Below the pieces are notes generated by a model. That model was not told the origin of the DNA and did no database searches. It worked only from the letters and a program-made list of their open reading frames with translations. From the NCBI GenBank assembly GCA_934615645.1, contig CAKTTR010000051.1:1-13677 (forward strand): DNA of 13,677 nt, written 5' to 3'. The stretch is from an uncultured Oscillospiraceae bacterium. GTDB taxonomy: Bacteria > Bacillota > Clostridia > Oscillospirales > Oscillospiraceae. Every line of letters begins with the position of its first letter. Position 1 is the stretch's first letter. Positions 1 to 6,423 of this stretch are shown in pieces. Made by a program: the position numbers and the translations under genes.

Positions 1-1436
1 ATGCGGTCGCACAGCTCCAGCAGCACGTCCAGGTCCTCGCCGACATAGATGACAGCGACATCGTTCATCTTCTGTTCGTTGAGCAGATTGTAGATCGTGT
101 AAGATGTGCCGATATCCAGGCCGCGGACAGCGTAAGCCATCATCAAAACCCGCGGCTTGAAGGCGATCTCCCGGCCTACCAGGACCTTCTGCACATTGCC
201 GCCGGACAAGCGGCGGATGGGCGTATGGTTCAGGTCCGGCGTCACGACCTCCAGCTCTTTGGCGATTTTCTCCGCCAGCTCCTTGGGGAAGCGCCGGTCG
301 GTAAAGGGCCCCTTGCCCTGGCGATAGCTGCGCAGCATAATATTTTCCGTGATATTCATGCCGCCCACCAGGCCCATGCCGAAGCGGTCCTCCGGCACGA
401 AGGAGAGCAGAATATGCTGCCGCAGAATATCCAGCGGGTCCATCCCGTTGAGCAGCATATCGTTGCCGTCGGAATTGGTATAGTGGATCTCACTGCCCGC
501 TTCCAGCTTCTGCAGGCCCGCGATGGCCTCCAGCAACTCCTTCTGCCCAGACCCGGCGACCCCGGCGACGCCGAGGATCTCGCCGCCGTAGGCGACGAAG
601 GAGACGTCGTCCAGCTTCTTGACGCCGTCCTTATCGCAGACGGTCAGATGCTCGGCCCGCAGGCGCTCGTGGCGCTCCTTGCACTCCGGCCGGTCCAGGT
701 TCAGCGTTACTGCATGGCCCACCATCATATCAGACAGGCTCTGCTGCGAGGCGTCCTTCGTCTCGACGCTGCCGATGTACTTGCCCTTCCGCAGCACTGC
801 GACCCGGTCCGAGACAGCCAGCACTTCGTTGAGCTTATGGGTGATGATGATGATTGCCTTGCCGTCAGCGCGCATATTGCGCATGACCTTGAAGAGCTTT
901 TCCGTCTCCTGCGGTGTCAGCACCGCCGTCGGCTCATCGAGGATCAGAATATCCGCGCCCCGGTAGAGGACCTTGACGATCTCCACTGTCTGCTTCTGGG
1001 AGACGGACATGTTATAGACCTTCTGGTCCGGGTCAATGTCGAAGCCATAGCGCTCTGCAATATCCCGGACGACGGCCTTGATGGCGTTTTTATCCAGCTT
1101 GCCCTTGTCCCCCTCCAGGCCCAAGACGATATTCTCGGCCGCGGTGAAGATATCGACCAGCTTAAAGTGCTGGTGGATCATGCCGATGCCATGCTGGAAC
1201 GAATCCTTCGGCGAGGTGATGCTGACCTCCTCGCCGTTGATCTTGATATGCCCCTCATCGGGGAAATAGATGCCGCCGAGCATGTTCATCAGCGTCGTCT
1301 TGCCGGAGCCGTTTTCCCCCAGCAGCGCCAGGATCTCGCCGCGGCGCAGATCCAGATTGATCTTGTCGTTGGCGACGGTCGAACCAAATCGCTTTGTGAT
1401 ATCCTGCATTTGGATCGCGTAAGATGCATTACTCAA
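1..1436 (-). CDS. BMP-type ABC importer ATP-binding protein, two NBDs (partial, 3' end off window)
   Basis: ATPase that would power uptake of a nucleoside or simple sugar captured by the adjacent BMP lipoprotein. About 478 residues are present; the family is usually 500-515, so only the last few dozen residues lie beyond the left edge. NBD1 has Walker A GENGSGKTT at residues 40-48, a degenerate signature SVSQKQ at 144-149 and Walker B ILILDE at 163-168 followed by PTAVLTPQE. NBD2 has a degenerate Walker A GVAGSGQK at 292-299 and signature LSGGNVQK at 410-417, followed by RGLDIG. One strong site plus one degenerate site is normal for RbsA/YufO(NupO)-like proteins. The start is read as TTG at 1436, with GGGTGA five bases upstream; an in-frame GTG at 1445 and ATG at codon 10 are alternatives. 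It lies 215 bp downstream of the receptor gene, behind a terminator-like hairpin. Substrate class is inferred from the neighbour, not from this protein. Confidence 0.95.
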   Translation of the reverse strand, partial: MSNASYAIQMQDITKRFGSTVANDKINLDLRRGEILALLGENGSGKTTLMNMLGGIYFPDEGHIKINGEEVSITSPKDSFQHGIGMIHQHFKLVDIFTAAENIVLGLEGDKGKLDKNAIKAVVRDIAERYGFDIDPDQKVYNMSVSQKQTVEIVKVLYRGADILILDEPTAVLTPQETEKLFKVMRNMRADGKAIIIITHKLNEVLAVSDRVAVLRKGKYIGSVETKDASQQSLSDMMVGHAVTLNLDRPECKERHERLRAEHLTVCDKDGVKKLDDVSFVAYGGEILGVAGVAGSGQKELLEAIAGLQKLEAGSEIHYTNSDGNDMLLNGMDPLDILRQHILLSFVPEDRFGMGLVGGMNITENIMLRSYRQGKGPFTDRRFPKELAEKIAKELEVVTPDLNHTPIRRLSGGNVQKVLVGREIAFKPRVLMMAYAVRGLDIGTSYTIYNLLNEQKMNDVAVIYVGEDLDVLLELCDR

Positions 1437-1491
1437 TGGGTTCACCCTTTCTTTGAGAAAATGAGTCGCTCCGGTGCAGTCGGTCTGGCTG

Positions 1492-1510
1492 GCCCGCTGG
1501 TGCAGCGGGC
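1492..1510. repeat. 8-bp perfect inverted repeat with 3-nt loop
   Basis: GCCCGCTG at 1492-1499 pairs with CAGCGGGC at 1503-1510 around a three-base loop. It lies between the receptor and ATPase genes, about 55 bp upstream of the ATPase start. There is no T-run beside it on the minus strand, so it is more likely an mRNA-stabilising or spacing hairpin than a terminator. Confidence 0.6.
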
Positions 1511-1523
1511 GAAAGCTCTTCCA

Positions 1524-1553
1524 TTTTAAAAAGGAGCTGCCGGAGCAACTCCT
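1524..1553 (-). terminator. Terminator-like attenuator between receptor and ATPase genes
   Basis: Read on the minus strand, AGGAGTTGC, loop TCCG and GCAGCTCCT form a 9-bp stem with one mismatch, followed at once by TTTTT. It lies about 100 bp after the lipoprotein stop and before the ATPase start. A partial terminator here would keep receptor mRNA in excess over the ATPase, a common arrangement for binding-protein importers. Termination strength is not known. Confidence 0.65.
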
Positions 1554-1587
1554 GTTTGACGAAAAAGCCAACCGGGCCGGGCCGACC

Positions 1588-1610
1588 GGGGCGCTGCGCG
1601 GCAGCGCCCC
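1588..1610. repeat. 10-bp perfect GC-rich inverted repeat with 3-nt loop
   Basis: GGGGCGCTGC at 1588-1597 pairs perfectly with GCAGCGCCCC at 1601-1610. In the minus-strand mRNA it sits about 40 nt after the receptor stop codon. A GC-rich stem with no U-tract fits a 3' stabilising hairpin that blocks exonuclease decay of the receptor message. The function is inferred. Confidence 0.65.
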
Positions 1611-1651
1611 AAGTGGGCCCATACTACGCCGGTTCGGTTTGCGCTATTGGA

Positions 1652-2992
1652 TTAGTTCAGCTCCTTGATCCCGTCGATCCGCAGGGAGAAGGACGGCGCG
1701 GACTGGAAGTAGGACTCATGATAGTAGCCGTCGAAGACTGCCTCGTCTGCATCGGGCGTGAAGTCGCCGTCCGTATCCGTGGCAAAGGCAGCGGTGACAT
1801 GGCCTTCTGCGTCGATCTGGAACGCAGTGGTCTTGCCTTCCTCATAGGAGCCCAGGCAGGTGAATTTGGAAACGTCGAAGGGATGGACCGTGCCAGCCTT
1901 GATATCGGCAATGGCCTGGTCGACCGCTTCCTGGGTGCCGGGAGCGCAGCTGGAGCCCAGCTCCGTCAGCGCAACAGCGTCCTGATCAAAGCCTTCGGCC
2001 CAGTTGACGTCAAATTCCTTGCCGTCGAGCATCGCGCCGATGGCATACTTGTAATAAACATCCCATTCGTTGGTGGGGGAGACGAGCGCTGCATTGGGCG
2101 CAGCGGAGAGCATATCAACGTTGTAGCCGACGTTGTAGACCGTCGTCCCGGCAGCCAGCGCCGCTTCGCAAGCGGAGGCCGCGCCGGTGGAGTCGGCGTG
2201 CTGGCCAACGATCACACAGCCGTCAGAGATCAGCGCAACAGCCGCCTCATTCTCGCCAGTGATATCGAACCAGGAGTTGGTGTACTGGATCTCCATGGAG
2301 ACCTTGTCGTAAACGGACTTGACGCCCTGGAAGAATGCCGTGTAGCCGGAGACGACTTCCGCGTAGGGGTACGCGCCGACGTAGCCGATCTTCACATTGC
2401 CGTCTGCGTCATAGTTGCTGTCCGTCAGCTTGCCGCCGTCGGCCAGTTCCTGGATCTTCATGCCGGCAACAACGCCTGCAACATAGCGGGCTTCGAAGAT
2501 CTTCGTAAATGCGTTATGGAAGTTCGAAAGGCCGGAGCTCTTGGCCGTGTCGCCCGTCATGGAGACGATCTGGACTTCCGGATGCTCCTCTGCCGCCTGC
2601 TGGGCAAAGGACTGATGCCCGTAGGAGTTGGTGAAAACAATCTGGCAGCCCTGGTCGATGCAGTCGACGATAGCGTCGTAGCAGGATTCATCCTCCGGGA
2701 CGCTGTATTTCCAGACCGCGTTGGCGCTCTTATCCAGGCCAAGCTCACCCATGGCCTTTTCGATGCCGATGATGTGCGCGTAAGTATAGCCTTCGTTTTC
2801 ATCGCCGACCAGTACGAAACCGGCCTTGAAATCCGCGTTGGACGTACCGCTGTCGCCATCGTCCTTGGCTGCTACGTTGTTGTCGTTCGCCGCGTTGGAG
2901 ATGGAGTTGTCGTCGCTGCCATTGGAGCCGCAGCCTACAAACAGACAAGCGACCATCGCAAAGACCAGCAAGAGTGCAAACAATCTTTTCAT
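1652..2992 (-). CDS. BMP-family ABC transporter substrate-binding lipoprotein
   Basis: Surface-anchored receptor of the BMP/Med family (purine nucleoside receptor type), delivering ligand to the importer whose ATPase follows. 446 residues. The N-terminus MKRLFALLLVFAMVACLFVGC is a lipoprotein signal with the probable lipidated cysteine at 21; phenylalanine at -3 is slightly unusual. A Ser/Gly/Asp/Asn-rich linker to about residue 54 leads into the folded domain, opening FKAGFVLVGDENEGYTYAHIIGIEKAM, typical of clostridial BMP receptors. The start is supported by AGGAGG at 3000-3005. The gene leads a minus-strand operon with its own promoter near 3066-3094. BMP proteins bind nucleosides in Bacillus and spirochaetes, but some relatives take other ligands, so the substrate stays open. 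No purine-riboswitch-like leader is visible. Confidence 0.93.
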   Translation of the reverse strand: MKRLFALLLVFAMVACLFVGCGSNGSDDNSISNAANDNNVAAKDDGDSGTSNADFKAGFVLVGDENEGYTYAHIIGIEKAMGELGLDKSANAVWKYSVPEDESCYDAIVDCIDQGCQIVFTNSYGHQSFAQQAAEEHPEVQIVSMTGDTAKSSGLSNFHNAFTKIFEARYVAGVVAGMKIQELADGGKLTDSNYDADGNVKIGYVGAYPYAEVVSGYTAFFQGVKSVYDKVSMEIQYTNSWFDITGENEAAVALISDGCVIVGQHADSTGAASACEAALAAGTTVYNVGYNVDMLSAAPNAALVSPTNEWDVYYKYAIGAMLDGKEFDVNWAEGFDQDAVALTELGSSCAPGTQEAVDQAIADIKAGTVHPFDVSKFTCLGSYEEGKTTAFQIDAEGHVTAAFATDTDGDFTPDADEAVFDGYYHESYFQSAPSFSLRIDGIKELN

Positions 2993-3031
2993 CTTTCATC
3001 CTCCTAAATTTGTTGGGATCATCCCGAAAGT

Positions 3032-3052
3032 CCATATATAGTTTATATATGG
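3032..3052. repeat. Perfect 9-3-9 palindrome in the leader of the BMP operon
   Basis: CCATATATA, spacer GTT, TATATATGG. With the promoter proposed at 3066-3094, it falls just after the expected transcription start of the BMP operon, about 30 bp upstream of the ribosome binding site. It could be a repressor operator or an AU-rich 5' UTR hairpin. A shorter palindrome, GGGATCATCCC, lies at 3015-3025. Confidence 0.6.
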
Positions 3053-3065
3053 CTTGTATAAACTT

Positions 3066-3094
3066 ATGATACATGATATTTGAAAGATATACAA
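3066..3094 (-). promoter_or_regulatory. Probable sigma-A promoter of the BMP importer operon
   Basis: On the minus strand TTGTAT (3089-3094), a 17-bp spacer and TATCAT (3066-3071), matching the consensus at 4 and 5 of 6 positions. Expected start of transcription is near 3059, giving a leader of about 65 nt. The whole stretch is AT-rich, so neighbouring hexamers could also serve. Confidence 0.5.
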
Positions 3095-3114
3095 TCCCCA
3101 ACTGTTATTTTTTA

Positions 3115-3225
3115 AATTTTTGTGAATTGTGCAAAACTGCAAGCCAATTTCATCACCAATTTCTACGGATTCTCCGGGCATTTTGCGCCAAATATTCCGC
3201 ATTGCCGAATAATTGGCGTTTTTTT
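3115..3225 (+). ncRNA. Candidate small RNA ending at an orphan plus-strand terminator
   Basis: A clear plus-strand terminator (see 3186-3225) ends a stretch with no plausible plus-strand protein gene. A possible promoter lies upstream: TTGAAA (3080-3085), 17 bp, TGTTAT (3103-3108). That would give a transcript of about 110 nt, divergent from the BMP operon. Within it, GTGCAAAA at 3129-3136 can pair with TTTTGCGC at 3181-3188, with one G-U pair. This overlaps the 5' arm of the terminator and so could compete with it. I do not recognise a known RNA family, and the promoter is weak. Confidence 0.3.
3186..3225 (+). terminator. Intrinsic terminator on the plus strand with no obvious gene
   Basis: CGCCAA (3186-3191) pairs with TTGGCG (3213-3218). 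After an A-A mismatch, TATTC (3193-3197) pairs with GAATA (3207-3211), with a 9-nt loop. Seven T residues follow at 3219-3225. On the minus strand there is no T-run on the exit side, so the orientation is plus. Confidence 0.65.
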
Positions 3226-3262
3226 CGTGCTTCCCCTTGTTCGCGTACAAAAAAGTGTGAAG

Positions 3263-3312
3263 AAAAAATCACCGCGGAACGAAGGCGACCTGCCCCGTCC
3301 CGCGGCGATTTT
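3263..3312 (-). terminator. Intrinsic terminator of the ABC exporter gene
   Basis: On the minus strand AATCGCCGCGGGACG pairs with CGTTCCGCGGTGATT, including two G-U pairs and no mismatch, and six T residues follow (3263-3268). It lies about 35 bp after the exporter stop codon and separates it from the BMP operon. Confidence 0.85.
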
Positions 3313-3345
3313 ACCCCTGCTTTCTTTCTGCAAAACCAAACTATT

Positions 3346-5088
3346 TTAATCCAGCAGACGCTGCGTGCGATACAGCGCGCTGTAGGTTCCCTCCCGCGCC
3401 ATCAGCTCCGCGTGGCGACCCGATTCTGTGATGCAGCCATTTTCAACGACGATGATCCGGTCCGCGCCGCTGACCGTTGAGAGGCGGTGGGCGATGATCA
3501 GCGTCGTGCGCCCCTGGGCCAGGGCGTCAAACGCGGACTGGATCTTCCGTTCCGTGACGGAATCCAGCGCCGAGGTCGCCTCGTCTAGGATCAGGATCGC
3601 CGGATTCTTCAGGAAGATCCGCGCAATGGAGATCCGCTGCTTCTGCCCGCCAGACAGCAGCGACCCCCGCTCGCCGACATAAGTATCAAAGCCTTGGGGC
3701 ATGGCGCAGATATCGTCATAGATCTCCGCCTTGCGAGCCGCCTCCTCAACCTCAGCGCGGCTGGCCTCCGGACGCCCGTAGCGGATATTCTCCAGAATGC
3801 TCCCGGCAAAGAGGAAGACATCCTGCTGCACGATGCCAATACTGCGGTGCAGCGCGTCCTGGGCAATGTGCCGCACATCGACCCCGTCGATGGTGATGGC
3901 GCCGCTGGTCACATCGTAAAAGCGGGGGATCAGCTGGCACAGCGTCGTCTTGCCGCCGCCGGAGGGGCCGACGATGGCCACCGTCTGCCCCGGCTCCACC
4001 CGCAGCGATACATCCCGCAGCACCGGAAGCTCCCCGTCATAGGAGAAGCCAACATGCTCCAGGCAGATCTCCCCTGCCGCCGCGCAGTTCTGCACGGCAT
4101 CCGGCGCGTCCATGATGCTGGGCTTAGTACGCATCAGCTCGGCAAACCGGTGCAGCCCGGCAAAGCCGTTGGCAAACAGCTCGGAGAAATTCGCCAGCTT
4201 CCGAATGGGGTTGATAAACGTCGTCACATAGAGGGAAAATGTAATGAGATCCCGATAATCCAGCTGGTCTCGCATAATGAGCCAGCCGCCTGCGGCGATG
4301 ATCGCCACAGAGAGCATCGAAATCAGCAGCTCCATCGCCGCCAGGAACAGGCCCATCTCCCGGAAAAACAGACTTTTGGAGGTCCGGAAGCGGTCGTTGG
4401 CCGCATCAAATTTCTGCCGCTCCTGGGCCTCATTAGCAAAGGCCTTGGCCGTCCGGAAGCCGGAAAGGGTCGACTCGATCTCGATGTTGATCTCCGCTGT
4501 CTTCTGCTTCACCGCCGCCGAAGCCCGGTGCATTGCCTTCCGCCGGGCGATGACGACCACCAGCATCAGCGGCACGATCACCAGCACCACCAGCGCCAGC
4601 CGCCACTGGATGCGGAACATCACGATCAGCGCCCCGACGATCGTCGCAACAGAGATCAGGATATCCTCCGGGCCATGATGGGCAAGCTCCGTCAGTTCAA
4701 ATAGATCGCTGGTCAGGCGGCTCATCAGCTGGCCTGTCCGGTTGCGGTCCAGGAAGTCAAAGCCCATGGTCTGCAGGTGCCGGAACAGGGACTGCCGGAT
4801 ATCCGCCTCGACCCGCACGCCAAACGTATGGCCCCAGTAGCACAGGATGTAATACAGCACCGTCCGGACCAAATACGCCGCAACGACGATGACCATGATG
4901 ACAAAAAATGTGTGATACTTCTGGTTTGGCAGCAGGTCATACATTGCCGCCCGGGAGACCAACGGAAACGCCAGGTCGACCAGCGCGACCAGCAGCGCGC
5001 AGCTCAGATCCAGCGCAAAAAGCTTCCAATGGGGCTTAAAAAATGTAAAAAACAGCTGCAGCTCCGTTTTTTCTTTTTGTTTTCGCAT
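3346..5088 (-). CDS. ABC exporter half-transporter (fused permease and ATPase)
   Basis: Membrane exporter subunit of the MsbA/BmrA/LmrA type, 580 residues, normal for the family. The N-terminal ABC_membrane region (about 1-320) holds the hydrophobic segments, including roughly 23-44, 60-84, 142-158, 163-181 and 246-271. The C-terminal ATPase has Walker A GPSGGGKTT at 374-382, Q-loop around Q421-Q422, signature LSGGQ at 478-482, Walker B ILILDE at 498-503 and the switch histidine H534. All catalytic residues are present, so a homodimer is possible, though no partner half-transporter gene lies next to it. The start at 5088 is chosen over upstream in-frame codons because GGGAGGG stands just before it. 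It has its own promoter and terminator, so it appears monocistronic. Substrate cannot be read from sequence: drug, lipid or peptide export are all possible. Confidence 0.95.
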   Translation of the reverse strand: MRKQKEKTELQLFFTFFKPHWKLFALDLSCALLVALVDLAFPLVSRAAMYDLLPNQKYHTFFVIMVIVVAAYLVRTVLYYILCYWGHTFGVRVEADIRQSLFRHLQTMGFDFLDRNRTGQLMSRLTSDLFELTELAHHGPEDILISVATIVGALIVMFRIQWRLALVVLVIVPLMLVVVIARRKAMHRASAAVKQKTAEINIEIESTLSGFRTAKAFANEAQERQKFDAANDRFRTSKSLFFREMGLFLAAMELLISMLSVAIIAAGGWLIMRDQLDYRDLITFSLYVTTFINPIRKLANFSELFANGFAGLHRFAELMRTKPSIMDAPDAVQNCAAAGEICLEHVGFSYDGELPVLRDVSLRVEPGQTVAIVGPSGGGKTTLCQLIPRFYDVTSGAITIDGVDVRHIAQDALHRSIGIVQQDVFLFAGSILENIRYGRPEASRAEVEEAARKAEIYDDICAMPQGFDTYVGERGSLLSGGQKQRISIARIFLKNPAILILDEATSALDSVTERKIQSAFDALAQGRTTLIIAHRLSTVSGADRIIVVENGCITESGRHAELMAREGTYSALYRTQRLLD

Positions 5089-5142
5089 ACGTCCCTCCCT
5101 CGTACCGTGCAGGACGCAGCCCCGCGCCCCAGCGGCAGACAG

Positions 5143-5170
5143 GACCCGGCACAGCACGCTGCACCGGGTC
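5143..5170 (-). promoter_or_regulatory. 5'-end hairpin of the exporter mRNA
   Basis: On the minus strand GACCCGGTGCA pairs with TGTGCCGGGTC over 11 bp, with two G-U pairs and a 6-nt loop. It begins about 7 nt after the TATAAT box, so it would form at the very 5' end of the transcript. There is no U-tract, so it is probably a stabilising hairpin or binding site rather than a terminator. Confidence 0.55.
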
Positions 5171-5176
5171 TCCTAC

Positions 5177-5210
5177 ATTATAATATAACATCATCATATA
5201 ACATCATCAT
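5177..5210 (-). promoter_or_regulatory. Exporter promoter with two tandem 13-bp repeats
   Basis: A consensus -10 TATAAT lies at 5177-5182 on the minus strand. No good -35 hexamer stands 16-18 bp upstream. That stretch is instead filled by two exact tandem copies of ATAACATCATCAT (plus-strand reading) at 5185-5197 and 5198-5210. A weak -35 region covered by direct repeats suggests activator- or repressor-controlled expression. The regulator is not in the window. Confidence 0.55.
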
Positions 5211-5271
5211 ACATATGCTTTGTCCTTCAGTCCGCTCCGGCACGCCGCAGCAGTGCAGGCTATCACGCGCA

Positions 5272-6399
5272 TCAGAGCGCCTGGCCCGCCAGATACACCG
5301 CCTGCCGCGCCCAGTTTTCGCCACAAACGACGAAGTCCGCCTGCATCCCGTCGGCAATGGCGCCAACCTCGTTTTCCACGCCCAGCGCGCAGGCCGGGTT
5401 CCACGTCGCCGCGCGGACCGCCTCCTCCGGCGCGATGCCGTAGGAGATGGCGTTGCACATGCAGTCATAGAGATTCGTCACAGAGCCCGCCAGGGTCCCG
5501 TCCGCCAGCGTACAGGTCTTGCCCTGCAGGAAGACAGGCTGGCCGCCCAGTTCGTATTCGCCGTCGGGCATGCCGCAGCAGCGCAGCGCATCGGAGATGA
5601 GGACCATCCGCCCCGGGAAGAGCCGGAAGGCCATCCGGATCGCACTGGGGTGGACATGGATACCATCGCAGATAAGCTCCGCCTGCACCCACTGGCACTC
5701 GCTGGCCGCGCCGATGATCCCGGGCTTTCTGTGATGGATCGGCGGCATGGCATTGTACAGATGGGTCAGGTGCCGGGCGCCAGCCTCAAACACCGCCAGC
5801 GCATGCTCATAATCCGAATCCGAGTGGGCAATGGAGACATTGCTCAGCTCCTTAGCCTGGGCGGCAAACTCCACCGCTCCCGGCAGCTCCGCTGCGACGT
5901 CGACGATCTTAATGAGGCCGCCGCAGCCCTCCTGCAGCTTCCGAAACGCTGCAAAATCCGGGTCCTTCAAGTAAGCGCCGTTCTGCGCGCCCTTTTTCTT
6001 CTCGCTGAAAAACGGGCCTTCCATCTGGATGCCCCGGAGGGCAGCGCAGCCCGCAGGCGCTTCATCCACTAGAGTCCGCGCCGTGGCAAATGCTTTGGCC
6101 AGCGTCTCATACGGCAGCGTCATAGAGGCCGGTGCAAACGACGTAATGCCGTTTTTAGCAAGATAGCGCGCCATTTTGACGAGGCCCTCATAGCTGCCGT
6201 CGGAAAAATCGGCGTTGGAATTTCCGTGATTATGCACATCGATCAGGCCAGGAATAACATAAGCCCCCTGCAGGTCGACAGCGTCCGCCGCGGCCTCGCT
6301 TTCTGCAAGAACACGCGTGAATTTTCCGTCCTCCACGCAGAAGCTGCCCCAGCGGAACGTAAAATCACGGGTAAAGATATTCGCATTCGTAAACTGCAT
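5272..6399 (-). CDS. nagA: N-acetylglucosamine-6-phosphate deacetylase
   Basis: Cytoplasmic amidohydrolase converting GlcNAc-6-P to GlcN-6-P and acetate, the committed step of amino-sugar catabolism. 375 residues, the usual length. Motifs in order: PGLIDVHNHG with H56 and H58; EGPFFSEKKKGAQ with metal ligand E127; AHSD with H192; HLYNAM with H213; DGIHVHP with H248; ISDAL with catalytic D270. These match NagA (E. coli E131, H195, H216, D273 equivalents). The start has GGAGGA five bases upstream. It is the last gene of the nahK - ROK-like - nagA operon, 24 bp after its neighbour. No nagB is in the window, so GlcN-6-P deaminase must be elsewhere. No convincing terminator follows within the 60 bp before the next promoter. 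Confidence 0.95.
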   Translation of the reverse strand: MQFTNANIFTRDFTFRWGSFCVEDGKFTRVLAESEAAADAVDLQGAYVIPGLIDVHNHGNSNADFSDGSYEGLVKMARYLAKNGITSFAPASMTLPYETLAKAFATARTLVDEAPAGCAALRGIQMEGPFFSEKKKGAQNGAYLKDPDFAAFRKLQEGCGGLIKIVDVAAELPGAVEFAAQAKELSNVSIAHSDSDYEHALAVFEAGARHLTHLYNAMPPIHHRKPGIIGAASECQWVQAELICDGIHVHPSAIRMAFRLFPGRMVLISDALRCCGMPDGEYELGGQPVFLQGKTCTLADGTLAGSVTNLYDCMCNAISYGIAPEEAVRAATWNPACALGVENEVGAIADGMQADFVVCGENWARQAVYLAGQAL

Positions 6400-6423
6400 C
6401 GTATTCCTCCAAGTGCGGCAAGC

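Noticed and set aside
225..1529. 434-codon plus-strand open frame
   Set aside because: It is antisense to the ABC ATPase, whose Walker and signature motifs are unmistakable. The frame is open only because of GC-rich codon bias and has no family-like sequence.
1556..3007. 483-codon plus-strand open frame
   Set aside because: Antisense shadow of the BMP lipoprotein gene. It has no ribosome binding site and ends inside the receptor's own start region.
3006..3345. Purine riboswitch upstream of the BMP operon
   Set aside because: Expected for some nucleoside importers, but I find no match to the conserved purine-aptamer core on the minus strand.
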